Assembly: GCA_963920635.1 (NCBI GenBank)
Contig: OY987302.1
Location: 28,123,278-28,187,277, forward strand
Source: Pseudeuparius sepicola
Lineage: Eukaryota; Arthropoda; Insecta; Coleoptera; Anthribidae
Length of the DNA: 64,000 bases
Direction of reading: 5' to 3'
The notes under the pieces are model-generated. The model searched no databases, was not told where the DNA came from, and worked only from the letters and a program-made list of their open reading frames with translations. Positions within the stretch are counted from its first letter, which is position 1, and each line of letters begins with the position of its first letter. Shown in pieces: positions 1-11,712 of this stretch. A program made the position numbers and the translations under genes.

Positions 1-766
1 ATGTTGGTTAGAAAGTTCATTCAAAATATCCACAAAATTTCGCCTTGTGTGCTACATGTAATTATGAAAAGGTGGGAGTATTCTCTAAGTTATCTAGTAA
101 AGTAATAATGATATTAGTATTTATAAATTCATTGCTATAATATTGGAAATATTGTTTTGTATTTCATTAACTAACTTTGCGATTTTCTTTTGATTGGAGT
201 TGATTTTAGATTGTTTTTGAATTACATAATTATTGTTTAGAGAGAGAGAGACATTATTTTAAAATTAACTTCTAAAATTATTTTTTGTTGCTAAGATTTT
301 AACAATTTTAAAGCATTATCGTAACGTTGACCGTCGTTAGCATCCAGGGTCCCAAAAAGCCATTTTTGTACAGTGCCTGCTAAATTTACAAGACCTCGTA
401 ATTTCCGTTTATGATTAAATATATATTTTTTTTATTTTTCATTAAACTCCATAATTAAAGGATATAAATGTTCCGAAAGATTACGAGAGTTTCTAAGTGT
501 AGGAAATGCCAACTTCCCAAGTCGAGTGAGGAATTAATATATTGAAAAATGTTCGTTATTCCATCAATTTGAGTTTTTATGTCTGATAAATTTATATCAT
601 ATAAGAAAATATGTTTACTTTTTAAATTAAAGAAATTTTGACTGTTATTCGTTAGTTTTATTAATAATAATTTCGTCCAAAATAGGTAAACTTCCATTGC
701 ATATTTATTTTGAGAGGGAATGGGCTGGGCAATGTCGTCATCACTGATTTCTATAAGGTGCATCAT
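1..766 (-). pseudogene. Env-like (fusion glycoprotein) remnant of an endogenous errantivirus-type element
   Basis: Reading the minus strand from 766 towards 1 gives an open stretch (766-455), then, after a stop and a short A/T-rich insertion near 420-450, a second block (about 410-290). That block resembles the conserved region around the basic cleavage site and fusion segment of the baculovirus-F/errantivirus Env family (it includes the short motif LDANDGQRYDN). A polar, heptad-like segment follows at about 240-130. Stops near 440, 275 and 130 and frame changes show it is dead. No signal peptide or membrane anchor is visible: the 5' end is missing and the 3' end leaves the window. In such Ty3/Gypsy elements env lies downstream of gag-pol, but no pol was seen to the right (upstream on this strand), so the fragment appears isolated. 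Family assignment is by eye; no homology search was possible. Confidence 0.6.
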
Positions 767-858
767 ATAATATTGTCGATCTGGGTTTGTTAGGAGGTCG
801 AATTTGTATGTCGGAGTGGATCTTAGGTTTCGTTCGCGGGATAGGATCAGCTTTGTGA

Positions 859-1497
859 AGGCCCCTACACACGATACAATCTGCAGAGGCTAGTCTGCAG
901 AATGTCTGCAGATTGCTTGTAGCCAGATTGGGTGTGACTCTGCACACGGCTTAATCTATCAGTTATACTTCAACTTCAATGGAGAAATAGGTGCCATGCC
1001 TTCCAAGCTCGCTTCCAAGGCATCGGAAAAAGTCGCTGTGTCGTTAACAGTAATAGCTTTATCAACAATTGCAACATCGATTTCGGAAAATAAGAAAAGG
1101 AAATACTCGAGTAAAAACTGACATTACAAAGAAAAAAACTTTGCCATAGAAATTTCATGAGAGATTTAGAACCTGTCGACATATAATTCCGATTCAGATA
1201 GTTCATGTTTTTTTTTGTCCCATATAAAAGTCATACCTTTGTATATGTCTATAATATGAATCCACACTTCCTTTTCCTTTTCTAAAAATTTTCAAAGCTT
1301 TACATAAATAAATGGCACAGTGGAGCACTTCCTTTTCCTCGCGGCCTAAAATTATCCGATTGTCTTTTTTAGAGTGAGGAGCAGGGCGGTTGTGTGGCTG
1401 GCCGACCCGACCGCTCAATATTAAATCGGGACAATTTGTCTATACATGGGGAAATCTGCAGGGGCCCTGCAGATTGTACCATGTGTAGTAGTGGCCT
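859..1497. mobile_element. MITE with AGGCC(C/A)CTAC inverted ends
   Basis: The ends are inverted repeats: AGGCCCCTACACACGATACA at the left matches, in reverse complement, a closely similar stretch ending at 1497. Both share an ACAATCTGCAG block further in. A direct TGA flanks both sides (856-858 and 1498-1500), which fits a 3-bp target duplication. CTGCAG is repeated several times close to both ends. No transposase-like reading frame was recognised inside 639 bp. The 3-bp duplication and GGCC-type ends suggest PIF/Harbinger, but that family usually duplicates TWA, so the superfamily is uncertain. Confidence 0.6.
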
Positions 1498-1500
1498 TGA

Positions 1501-2840
1501 GTCTCTGGCGTTAATAAACTTGCTTGTGTGCGTATTGTTTACATTACTATAAGAAATCTCTTGGCTTGTACTCGGTAATTCAACATGTTCTGGATTTTCT
1601 ACATGAAAGTGATTTCAATAAAATGTGAAAACGGGATTTTATCCACTTACCACTTTCTTGTGGGATCACTGCTATCATAAATCCGCCAAACTTTTGACCG
1701 ATAATTATTGCAGTTATTAATATTAGCAGAGAAACTGCTCTAATGATGCAGTTAAAAAAGCGAATGCAAAGAAAAAGACGTGGAAACATTTAAATAACAT
1801 GTATAATTGAGTTAAAGTTTACCCCACTAACATTTGGTTTGGTTAATCTCATTGGGGTTAAAAATTTCAACGTCTAAATGTTCGGTATATTAAAATAATA
1901 AATATTTTCGAGATCAAACAATTTAAATTAATGGCAAAAATTTTTAATCAAATACTAAATACTGCCTAAGTGAGCCCTTATTCGAATCATCCGCAAAAAA
2001 TCCCGCTACACCAATTTTCAAACAAATTAAAACAGATAAAAATTGAGTTGCTTGGGGCAATACAATGTTAAGCCACAATTAGTAAATTTTACAGGAGAAC
2101 GGCTTAAATATTTAAAACAAATCTGTAAATCACATATTCCATGCTAGATATAAAACGTAACTTTACAGTAGTAACTAATATTGATTGTAAACATTAGCCC
2201 TTATCATTACAGAAATATCTAAAGGACAAAGCTTGAAAATGTTAAAAATATGAAAATATACCCATACATTTTGAGGTGGCTTACCATATTGTTGTCCAAT
2301 TTTATATAGGTCGGTAAATGAAGCTATGAAATTACATAGGAAAAAATATATTTTTCGAGAGATATCTATTAAGTTTGAGTTTTGTTTTTTGTCGATAAAA
2401 CAGCAATAATTACTTCCTCTAACGTTGTCTTCTTGTGGTTCGTAGTTAGGGTTTCTTACCGAATTATCCGAATCTTCACTATAATCGCTCATAGAAACAT
2501 TAAAATCGCATAAATTGTTACTCCCAGTATCATCATGGCTACACACTAGTCGTCATTTTGCCATGGCATATCATACTATTGCCAAAATATTCCAGCAAAT
2601 ATGGTTGGTGTAGCATGCGGAAATTTCAACTATGGTTCTGCCGGTCTATGTGCAGCTTTGTCTATGCTTCTATAGAATATACAAAAGTACCGACAAAGTT
2701 CTTGTTTATTATTTTTAACTGATACATCTACAAAACAATAATTATCAACAGTAGCACTCCTTGGTTATGTTAAATTAGTTAAAATAAATATAAGTTCACC
2801 TTCACCATAAATATTTTTCAGCATGCGACACCTTATAGTC
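1501..2840. other. Unassigned AT-rich stretch with one acidic reading frame
   Basis: Nothing was recognised by family. On the minus strand, 2546-2400 encodes an acidic, serine-rich N-terminus (MSDYSEDSDNSV, then NYEPQEDN). It ends near a GT (AACGTTAG, about 2421) that could be a splice donor; after that point the translation becomes low-complexity and hydrophobic. It could be a first coding exon of a host or transposon gene, but codon use and homology cannot be tested here. Confidence 0.2.
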
Positions 2841-4378
2841 CAAGAGCCAGCCGCATGATTTCAACTCTAATAAGATTATAGAATAAGATGTTATGTAAAA
2901 TGTAGAGAGTATATTTCTTTACTTGAAGCGAGTAGGTTGCCTCAGATAACATGGGCCCGATCATTGTTATTTAAAGTTGTGGTTAATTTTTAATTTTTTA
3001 ATAGGTACAACCAGTCCCACGAACATATTTACTACTTTTTCGCAAAAGTCTTTTGATAAATTCGAAAAGTGCCGTTCTAAAACTCGATGGAGGTGGTAAA
3101 TTTCTTAATTGGGTCTTGTACTTTCCTCCAGTATACGGAAAGAAACCTCGAAAATGCGATATTTAACCAAATTTCCCCAGTCCCGATTTTCAAGTTTAGA
3201 GAAACGGGACGGCTGTATAATTAGCGAAATTGACTGGAAATCCTGAGGAACCGCTCTTAGAAATTGCGTATATTTCTCATTTTTTTTTATTTTTCGGGGG
3301 CACCGGAAGCATATGCACCTCACCTGAAGACTTGAGGGAAGCTTTAAAAATTCCGACCCCAGAGCTCCGGGACGAAATAACTTAGCTGTAGCTCGGCGAA
3401 AAAGGGCAATTTCTGACAATTTCCGCATTTTGGCTTTTAGGTGACGGGAAATGCCGACCAATCACGTAAGAAAGATGCGTCCCACCTGCGTTGGTGTTTT
3501 TTTCGTAAATAATATCATAAGGGCATGCATCTAATTTTTCCGAACAAAATCGAAAAAACACGTTGCTAAGTAATATTTTAACCGGAAGCATGAGTGCTGG
3601 TTGCAACAAAAATCCCAGTCGAAGACGAGGATTTTTGCACCTGCACGAATGTATTTTGTTAAAAATATATTACTTAGCATTGTGTTTTTTTGGTTTTTGA
3701 GTAACAGATTATTCTGCATACATAGCTTACAAAACATACTACCTATTATACAACAGCTGTCAAGTTTTGCCGCGGGTAAACTCGAAAAAACTGCTGACAG
3801 ATACTCTCATACAGTTTTTCCATCTAGAAACCATTTGTAATTCAAAATTGCGCGTTTGTGATTGGTGGAAATTAAGACTAGGGAAATAGTCGCCGAAAAT
3901 ACTTAATAACTCGAAAACGGGAAATAATTTACCTGAAAAAGTTTCGTTAGATATGTTGACCCGTTCTCCGGCCATCTGGCCGTAGGGTCAGATCTCCCGA
4001 AAAACCCGTTTGAGAAAATCTTTTCCTGTGCATCAAACGGTATATATGGCTGTATAGCGGGACTTCGCACACAACTCGCGTCCCCGAGGTCCAGACTTGC
4101 CCCCATCTTTCGCGCCGTATTTAACAGCGGAGGATCTTCGACGCCTCCAAAACACGCCTATCGGATTTCTAAAGAACCAAGGAACCCTTTTTCTATTGTT
4201 GCTCCATGGACCTTCTTTCCTATTTTGTTCTATAATCATATCTATAAGAGTAGATTTGCCTAAAAATTAACCACGACTTCTTTAAATAGTAAAGTAAAGA
4301 AATATACTGTCTACATTTTACATAACATCTTATTCTATAATCTTATGCGAGTTGAAATCATGCGGCCGGCTCTCATAC
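2840..4378. mobile_element. Element with ~80-bp terminal inverted repeats, unclassified
   Basis: The left stretch 2846-2925 (starting GAGCCAGCCGCATGATTTCA) is repeated inverted at about 4292-4373 with few differences; the shared core contains ATAGAATAAGATGTTATGTA. About 1.37 kb lies between the arms. The interior holds another hairpin (3524-3735, stem sequence AAAAAACACGTTGCTAAGTA and its inverted match), but no transposase could be read. Short frames here are non-coding by appearance. No convincing target duplication was found. Confidence 0.6.
3524..3735. repeat. Hairpin inside the 2.8-4.4 kb element
   Basis: The arm containing GTTGCTAAGTAATATTTTAA (about 3553-3580) pairs with TTAAAAATATATTACTTAGC (3659-3678). 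The pairing extends outward through A/T-rich sequence to both ends. The loop of about 80 bp reads ATCCCAGTCGAAGACGAGG in its centre. No gene function is implied. Confidence 0.5.
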
Positions 4379-5630
4379 TATTATAAATACCTACTAACAT
4401 AATGTGCTTTTAAAGGGTCACATTAAATCTATAACTTTGCATAACAATTTGTCCCATAATGTTTATTGTTTGTAATGTAGTATACAAAAAACGGAGGCGG
4501 AGGTATTCCTTTACGGATATAAAAAAGTTATAGGGAAGTTAGTGATTCCATTATCAGCAGTTCATTTGATCATTCGGATATATATTTGAATGGCGGCGAT
4601 AGGCACATAAAGAACCAAATCCGTTTACATAAAAAAATTATAGAAAAGTTATTGGAAAAATGATTTAAATCTTGGTTGTTCCTTAGAAGCATTTCTGACC
4701 CGCCTCCAATGATTCAAATTTAAAATAAACCGGTACATAGATTATATTGATAATTCCCTTAATTCCCTTAAAGCCTTTCTTTTGTATAAATATTATCTTA
4801 TTCGTGGAGACGTTAAATTTTGTATGTAATCATTATACAGGAACCTTATACCTAGCTCCTCTAGAAAATGACAATAATTCCTGCTGAATTATTTATAAAT
4901 CGTTGCTTATTAATTTTCGAATACTCGTAAAATCAAAACACGGTGCATCTTGACATCTAACAATAATAAGCGCGCATATAAATAATGAAAATATGACAGA
5001 GCTTTACACACTCTTACTTCAAATTCACCTTCCCTCGTAACTACACTATTTAATAAAATGTTTTTATATGTATATATAATATGTTCTTGCATTTTAAAAT
5101 GGATTGCAATAATTATATTGTAGACCTTCTCGTTGTATAGAAAAAATATTTTATTTTACTTTTACTATGACCGTTCGCTCTCCAAGTGCAAGCACAAGGC
5201 ACAATAATAATTATTATAATTTAAAATGTATTTATATTTTGCCTTGCCTTTGCATCAAATATCCGTACATATTCTATTATACCATTAATTTAATTATTTC
5301 GTTCGGGAAGTACCTACTTACACCCGAAGAAATAAAGCAATAATATGGAGACGATGATACCGAGGATGTGACAAATCGAGGACAATGATAAGCTTGGTTG
5401 GATATATTCAAATACTGGTGTTATAAACATGTGAGTCTTTTTACATATTGTCCTTGAATCGACATGCAAGATTACTTGTATAAATCACTGATTGGGGATT
5501 TCTAGAAAATTTCTAATGTATGTTATGATTAATGATAGATGATGTCAATGACAATTTTAGAATTCGTCTGCTATTTCCCAAGGAGAACTCCAATCTAATG
5601 ATTTTTTCCACCTAAATCCTTTTTGCCATC
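4379..5630. other. AT-rich stretch, nothing recognised
   Basis: No protein family, RNA gene or clear inverted repeat was recognised. The reading frames are short and of low complexity. Confidence 0.3.
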
Positions 5631-5631
5631 T

Positions 5632-6280
5632 GTACAGGGTGTTTAATTAAGGGTGAAGAGGTACCATATCTCAGGAATTAATAGTCGTGGAGCTTTGGGA
5701 AAAATCTTCTTAAGTAATGTGGTTACGAAAAAGTGTTGGAAATGATTTTTAACTTCGTAGGTCGGCCGCTAGGGGGCGTATTCGAAACAGTAATCAAATT
5801 GTGAACAATTTTCGTTAAGGATCATTTGCTTTAGATCCTCAAATAAACGGGCGGATAAACCTTGATTTGAAAAAAATGCTGCTAACTCCGGCTTGGCTTA
5901 ACCGAATTATAATCAAAATGATTGTCCAGTTAGGTCATTTCGAGTTTCGTGGTCACCGCTAGAGGGCGCAATTTGAAACATTTCCCTTTTATTCTGTTAT
6001 AATCGAAAAGTAGATTAAATTTACAACAAAAAATACCCAAAGTTAAAATCGATATCATCATTAGTTTTGGAGTTATCGCCAAAAGAATAATTATTAACAT
6101 GTTATTTGAAAGAAGACAGTAAATACAAATCTGCTATATATATTATATACAGTGTGTCCACGGATGGACTTAACTATACTTGTAAAAAAAATTATTTTCA
6201 ATTCTTCGAAAAAAGTCATTCTCAATAAAAAAAGTCTGCTTGTTCTTAAAATAAATTGGCATGGAAAAAGTTGACATTAC
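5632..6280. repeat. Fragments of ACAGGGTGT / ACAGTGTGTCC terminal-repeat elements
   Basis: TACAGGGTGTTTAATTAAGG at 5635 and TACAGTGTGTCCACGGATGG at about 6149 are terminal motifs of the kind that cap the foldback elements elsewhere in the window. Two related blocks carry CCGCTAG(A/G)GGGCG (about 5765 and 5950). No matching right ends are visible, so these look like truncated copies. Confidence 0.4.
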
Positions 6281-6282
6281 TT

Positions 6283-7254
6283 ATACTGGGTGACCAGAAA
6301 ATTAAAGAAACGTTAATTAGCATAAGAGTAAACTACCTCTATTTGTAGAGATAATAAAAAAGTTATAAAGAAAATTTGCTCAGCGTGGTAAGCTACTTAG
6401 GTGTACAAAATTTCAAAGCGTTAGGCGTTAGAGGTAAAATAAAATTCCAGGCAACTTTTTCAAATAACTTTTTTCGATAAAATCACAAATAATGCGTATT
6501 ATGGCCATTTATTGAATTAAATGTCATTTTTGACAGGTATGTCAAATGACGTCACGACGGTTAATGATCTCATTTCGAATCTTTTTGGATGCAGAGATGA
6601 TTGCCCCAGAGTAGTTTCATCTTAGCCCAAACATAAAAAAATCCGTTATGGTTCCAACTTTTTGGCGGGCACTGTTTATACATATGGAGATTATGTTTCC
6701 AAGGTATTCTATGCAGAAATGTCAAACATTATGGGGCTTATGTTTCCAAGGCACTCTATATACAAAAACGTCAAACATTATGGCGCTTACTTTTCCAAGG
6801 CACTCTATGCAAAAATGATTAATTCGATATTACGGCAGGAAAAACAAAGTAAAGCATAATGTGTGACATATCATTTTAACCAGAAAAATCCTCTTCAAAA
6901 ATTGAAAAATCCAATATGGCGCCCATAAGAAAAATAAAAGTTGATCGTCATATCTTTGTCCAGGGAGGCGAGAAAAAAAATGAGAGGTCATATTTAAATT
7001 CCTTGTAAAAAAGTGCCTTAATAATGTTTAACTTAGAAATGTCCAGCGTTATTCGTTTTCGTTTAAAAAACTAAAAACCAAAACGACAATTTTCAGTTTT
7101 TTCGCATTATTTTCAAAACGAAAAGGGCCAGCCAAAATTTCTTTTTACCGTGTTAGTCGGCATCAAATTCCGCAATTTTGCCCCAATTTAATCGACCTCG
7201 TATCTCTTAAGATAACCAAGATCCCCATGCATAGACTCGAAATACGGTCACCCT
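6283..7254. mobile_element. Non-autonomous element with TACTGGGTGACC / GGTCACCCTGTA ends
   Basis: The left end TACTGGGTGACC (6283) is matched by GGTCACCCTGTA, the inverted form with one difference, at 7243-7254. The roughly 970-bp interior carries a three-copy 47-49-bp direct repeat and no recognisable transposase. The two ends could also belong to different elements, since such termini are common in this window. Confidence 0.4.
6691..6830 (+). repeat. Three-copy 47-49-bp tandem repeat
   Basis: The unit starts TTATGTTTCCAAGG at 6691 and 6738 and as TTACTTTTCCAAGG at 6787. Each is followed by CACTCTATG-type and GTCAAACATTATGG-type segments. The three units read through without stops on the plus strand (6662-6859), but spacing of 47 and 49 bp is not a codon multiple, so this is not evidence of a protein. 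Confidence 0.65.
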
Positions 7255-7685
7255 GTATATACACAGAGTGTCCCAGAATATGTGGTCAATCTCCCGGATG
7301 TATACAGGGGACGTTAAAATAACATGACAAGTTCCTATAAAAAAATTCCCTGAGGGCCCCTACGGAGATACAGGGTGTTGAAGTTCTTTTTTTTAAATTA
7401 AATTATGGCTATGTCTCCCAAAGAAATCAAGCTACTGAACTAAAATTTGGCATTGTTGTGTTTTTGGGGATGGAGAATAAGCCGAAGGTATCAATTTCTA
7501 CGTATCTCACAGAGGGCGCCACTTGTGATGTTTTTTGGTCGTGCTTTTACGCGTAACTTTTTTGTGGTTATGTTTTTGGTCTTGCAGGTCCATTATTTTA
7601 GTGCACCTTTTCATTTTGCAACAAAAGTGTACTCTTGTTTCACAACGATAAAATCAACCTTTTGCGTTTAAATTCGTAAAACGTG

Positions 7686-8010
7686 CCTCAAAACACCTGT
7701 TAACTTCAACATTAGAAACATAAAATCTTTATCTACCGCTTTCAAACGTTACAGATCGGCTGTAGAATTTAAACTGAGAAGAAAATCCTCATGAACAATG
7801 TACCAAAAATTATTAGCTTTCAAAATGGAAAAGATTGAATTTGACTGAATTTGAACATGCTATTTCAAGAAAAGCAATAGTGTTTTGTCCAATGTCCATT
7901 TGGTATTTTTTTCTTAATTTTGAATGTATCTACAGTTGATCTGTAACATTTGAAAGTAGGTAGGAGAAAGTTTTATGTTTCGAATGTTGAAGTTAACAGG
8001 TGTTTTAGTG
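7686..8010. repeat. Inverted repeat around ACACCTGTTAACTTCAACAT
   Basis: The arm 7691-7790 (ACACCTGTTAACTTCAACAT, later GTTACAGATCGGCTGTAGA) is matched in inverted form by about 7915-8010, which ends TGTTGAAGTTAACAGGTGTT. The spacer is about 125 bp. No coding content. Confidence 0.6.
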
Positions 8011-8050
8011 GGAAATAAGCAAAATTTTAAGTGTGAAGACTCATTTTATT

Positions 8051-8098
8051 TATGAAAGCTTTCGCAGTAGTTTAACTGCTTCTTCAGTCACTCTAAAA
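8051..8098 (-). ncRNA. Hammerhead-ribozyme-like motif (candidate)
   Basis: On the minus strand the order of conserved elements fits a hammerhead core: CTGAAGA (CUGANGA box), then GCAGT-TAAACT-ACTGC, a perfect 5-bp stem II with a 6-nt loop, then GAAA, then AGCT, a palindrome that could serve as a minimal stem III in a dimer. The nucleotides before the core (GTGA) can pair with TCAT after it as a short stem I. One unpaired base sits between the CUGANGA box and stem II, as in the motif at 37418-37447. Hammerheads in Penelope-like elements and retrozymes are known; activity here is untested. Confidence 0.4.
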
Positions 8099-8275
8099 TT
8101 ACATTAAAATAGTTTTTGTGATATTAATTTCAAAATTACTTACAATTAAGTGAGTTCCTAATATCATGTACAGATGTTAACGTTTGAATTATACATTGGA
8201 CAGGGCAAAAGTACAAAATTTTTTAATTTAAATTTGACAAAAAGTTAGTTCAATATGACACTTAAAAATTAGTTT

Positions 8276-8510
8276 ATTTTTAAAGGTATATAAAAGTTAC
8301 TAGTTACTATTATTATACCTTTACCTAGGTATATTTGAATTATTATTGTTGTTAATAAAATTCGGTTTGCTTTCTAAGAAAAGTAAATTTGAAAAAATTA
8401 TATTAAGGTCAAAACAAACCGAATTTGATTAGCAACAATAATAATTCAAATATACCTAGGTAAAGGTATAATAATAGTAACTAGTGCCTTTTATATACCT
8501 TTAAAAATAA
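8276..8510. repeat. Long hairpin, arms ~95 bp
   Basis: 8281-8368 (from TAAAGGTATATAAAAG through ATTATACCTTTACCTAGG to AATTCGGTTTG) is repeated inverted at 8413-8503. The loop is about 45 bp. The arms are nearly identical, which suggests recent origin or gene conversion. Confidence 0.75.
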
Positions 8511-8516
8511 TAGTTA

Positions 8517-9120
8517 TTTATGTACCAAGGCACTGAAGTTCAACTTTTTATGACTCATGTGGAATTTAGTTGCCGAGGCCTCTGGCCGAGGCAAATTAAC
8601 CACACGAGTCATAAAAAGAACTTCAGTGCCGAGGAACATATTATATTTTTTTTGACATCGAAAAAAAAATGTTTTATTAGGCATGAAAATAATCATACGG
8701 GATCACCCGTCCATGAACCAAACTGCGCGCGGCGTTGCTTGGCTTTGACGATCGCTCTACCTATATAGGTCAAGTATGATAAGACACGGCGAACAGAACA
8801 GAAAAACCATACTGCTGCTTGTTGTGCAGCCTCCATAACAAATCTATTGATATTCAAATCTACTAAAATATTTATACTGAAAGATTGCGGTGCTATAGGT
8901 AACAATTTCGCAATGTGTACGAAAAGTTAAATGGTCCTTTGTTGGCCGGGTTTTGAATATTTGGTCACTTTTGACGGGCGATGGCTCCGCGTCGGACGTT
9001 TGATGTTTACATCTCGCCAAGGCCTACTTATTGAAAAAATCGTACAATAATGGGCTACTTCAGTGCCGATTTCTGAGCTTTTAATGACGATTTTGGGACA
9101 CTTCACTGCCGATTTCAAGA
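8517..9120. repeat. Interspersed repeat copy 1, starting with a ~120-bp hairpin
   Basis: It begins with a palindromic block (8524-8640): AAGGCACTGAAGTTCAAC... is mirrored by ...AACTTCAGTGCCGAGG, with GCCGAGGC at the centre. The rest (TATACTGAAAGATTGCG, TTGACGGGCGA, CATCTCGCCA, GTGCCGATTTCTGAGC) recurs in the same order at 14461-15040, so it is a dispersed family of about 600 bp. No protein was recognised and its class is unknown. Confidence 0.6.
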
Positions 9121-9246
9121 AAAAAAAATTTTAAGTGTCATATTGAACTAGCTTTTTGTCAAATCCTATCCAATGTATAATTCAAACGTTAACGCATGTA
9201 CATTATATTAGGAACTCACTTAATTTTAAGTAATTTAAACATGTAC

Positions 9247-9290
9247 CTGAAGTGTTATGAATATGCCGAAACGTGTAATAAATTATAGAT
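9247..9290 (+). ncRNA. Degenerate hammerhead-like / retroelement-end motif
   Basis: CCTGAAGTGTTATGAATATG followed by CCGAAACGTGTAATAAA resembles the CUGANGA...GAAAC pattern found at the ends of Penelope-like elements. The A9-equivalent position and a clean stem II are missing, so any ribozyme would be dead. It sits just outside the right arm of the 8132-9238 foldback, mirroring the better motif on the left. Confidence 0.25.
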
Positions 9291-10419
9291 ATTATTGGTG
9301 GATGACTCAGGCAGTTCATTTATTTTTCTTAAATTTTTTTGTTATATTATCGGTCATCTATCTTCATCATGAAATCCACAAATTCAAGTTAAATAGTTTT
9401 AGTAAAAAATGAAGGGTGTTCCATGTAAAGAAACATCAGTTTGGTATATCATGGTTTTTGTAATATTTTGTGTAAAAATCACTGAAAAAACATATAATTT
9501 GTTAACTGCAACTCTCGCTGCAACTTTTATACGAAACCTTTCTTCTACAACCACTAATATCAAAATAAGTGTAGGAGGGGGTTCCATTATATAATGACTC
9601 TGTACCCGAGTCTGTAGGTACTTAAAACATACACGTAATACCACCTGCGGAAAGATTTGCTAAACTGTATGTTAAAGTAGGTATTCACTCTCACCACTTT
9701 TAATTTTTTTAATTAAAAATGCTGGAAGCCGTCATATACATTTTTAAAGTTAAATTTAAAGGTACTGTATCTGAGAACAAATATTGTCTATCGTGTATGG
9801 ACGCAGAATAAAGTTCTTCTGTTAATGTGTAATATGAATTATCCATCCACAGCACATATCCGAAATATTTTTTTCTCTATGTAAAAGTGAGATGAGTTAA
9901 AATAATTCCAAGAAATCAACTAGAAACTAGATGATTCAAAAGATCAACAACTATTCTTCCAACTGCCTAATTGCATTTTGTATTGTCGAATTTCCTAAGA
10001 ATGCTGAGCGGGTTCCAATCCAATAAAATTTAGTAGAAATGTCTTTCAACACAATATATAAAACAAGTAATCCCTTTCCTCTAACTAAAATTTAATTAGC
10101 TTGATTAAAAATGGAAGTCTCTTCCAGCGCATAGTCCTTTTTCGTACGATCGATTTTCGACTCAATGGACAAATCTGACGTATGAAAATTTTACAAGCCC
10201 CATATATCCCATTTGCACCCTTCATGGGGGCTCTGCATATATTGTCTACAGTGGCGTACCTAAATAGATGCGTAGGCTGGAATGCTTGACGTAAGCTGTA
10301 AAAGCAGCATGCCTTTTTCTTCATTAAGTTTCTTTAATTGCTTCATGTATTATCGAATGTTAAAATATTAGTGACAATATTCGGCCAAAATTTTTAGGTT
10401 GTGAGAAAAAATATATATA
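9291..10419. other. AT-rich stretch, nothing recognised
   Basis: No family was recognised. ACAGTGGCGTACC at about 10250 resembles a transposon terminus, but no partner end was found. Confidence 0.3.
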
Positions 10420-11712
10420 CAGGGTGTCCCAATAAGGACTCCCGTCGCCGATATCTCCGGAACAAAAAGAGATATTTTAATTCCGCAAACGCCGTTCGCT
10501 AGAACGTGAAGAGGGCTTTATTCGAAACTGATAAGCGTTAATTTGGTATTGGCGTATAGCTGGCGCTGCGGTTCAAAGAAACTTTTCGATCCTAGGAACG
10601 TTGGAGCGTAGCGCATTTGAAAGAATGGGTAATTTGGAGAAACTTTTGTTCTATGGACTATTTTCCTACTGTTACTAGTTTCTGAGATAACCGCTCTACA
10701 ATGTCATTTACACAAAATGAGCGAACTCGCTTAAAATTAACTTTAGAGGAAAAAGTTATTAAAAATATCTCTGTAGTTCACTAAGACGAAGACGTTCACG
10801 GCACGTGTCAAATTATTACACATCCGGTTTGACTGGAAGTACCGGAAATGTCCCATTTTTTCAGTTTAAAATGAACATACTGTATAATTTATCCTGCAAA
10901 AGTGAAAAAAGGTAATTTCCAGTATTATATAATAACAATAACACCATGTATACATACATCTAGACAACGACAATTTGCTCAATTTATTTTTAATAACCAA
11001 AGGTGGCTCTGTCTCTGTCCATTGTTTCAATATTATATATTTAGCTTCAAACGCTCAGGTAATAATTCTCTATCGTTGTCAATTTGTTTCTTCCTTAATT
11101 AGTTTATTAATTTTTTTAATAATAGTAATGAGGATAAGTTAAAATACGGTATTATTATTATGGAAATGCGGTAAAAACAGTGCTGTAGCCGCTCGTATTT
11201 AGGTATGGAAATAATGTTGAACATATTTATTGTAAACATACATGTTTAATTTATATAATGTCACCTTCAGTTAATAAAAATAAATTTAACCAAATTGTCG
11301 TTGATTATATCTACCTACAAGGTTTTATTGTTATTAGGTATGATTTTTTCCAATTTTGAGGGAAAATTGTACAGTATGTTCATTTTGAACTGAAAAATGG
11401 GTCACTTTCGGTACTTCCGGTCAAACCAGATGTGTAATAATTTGACATGTGCCCCTATTTTCTTCGTCTTAGTGCACTACAGAGATATTTTTAATATATT
11501 TTTCCTCTAAAGTTAGTTTTAAGCGAGCTCATTTTGTGTAAATGACATTGTAGAGTGGTTATTTCAGAAACTAGTAACAATAGCAAAATAGTCCATAGAA
11601 CAAAAGTTTCTCCAAATTACCCAGCCTTTCAAATGCGCTACGTTCCAGCGTTCCTAGAATCGAAAAGTTTCTTTGCACCGCAGCGCCATCTATACGCCGA
11701 TGTCAATGAGGT
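10420..11712. mobile_element. Foldback element, CAGGGTGTCCC left end, right end truncated
   Basis: The left end is TA followed by CAGGGTGTCCCAATAAGGAC (10420). The arm 10550-10889 (including GGCGCTGCGGTTCAAAGAAA, TTACACAAAATGAGCGA and GGTTTGACTGGAAGTACCGG) is mirrored at 11361-11706. The outer ~120 bp of the left arm has no counterpart, so the right end is lost. The ~470-bp centre is A/T-rich without recognisable coding. Confidence 0.75.

Larger units (their letters stand above)
8132..9238. mobile_element. Foldback element with ~110-140-bp inverted arms
   Basis: The left arm (8132-8270) and right arm (9129-9238) are inverted copies: both contain AATTAAGTGAGTTCCTAATA, TTTGAATTATACATTGGA and GTTCAATATGACACTTAAAA in mirrored order. 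Inside are a second, perfect-looking inverted repeat (8276-8510) and a separate repeat copy (8517-9120). Hammerhead-like motifs lie just outside both arms, pointing outward. No protein-coding content was seen. Confidence 0.65.

Noticed and set aside
9247..9290. Functional hammerhead at the right flank of the 8-kb foldback
   Set aside because: The CUGANGA box is incomplete and no proper stem II forms; kept only as a degenerate motif.
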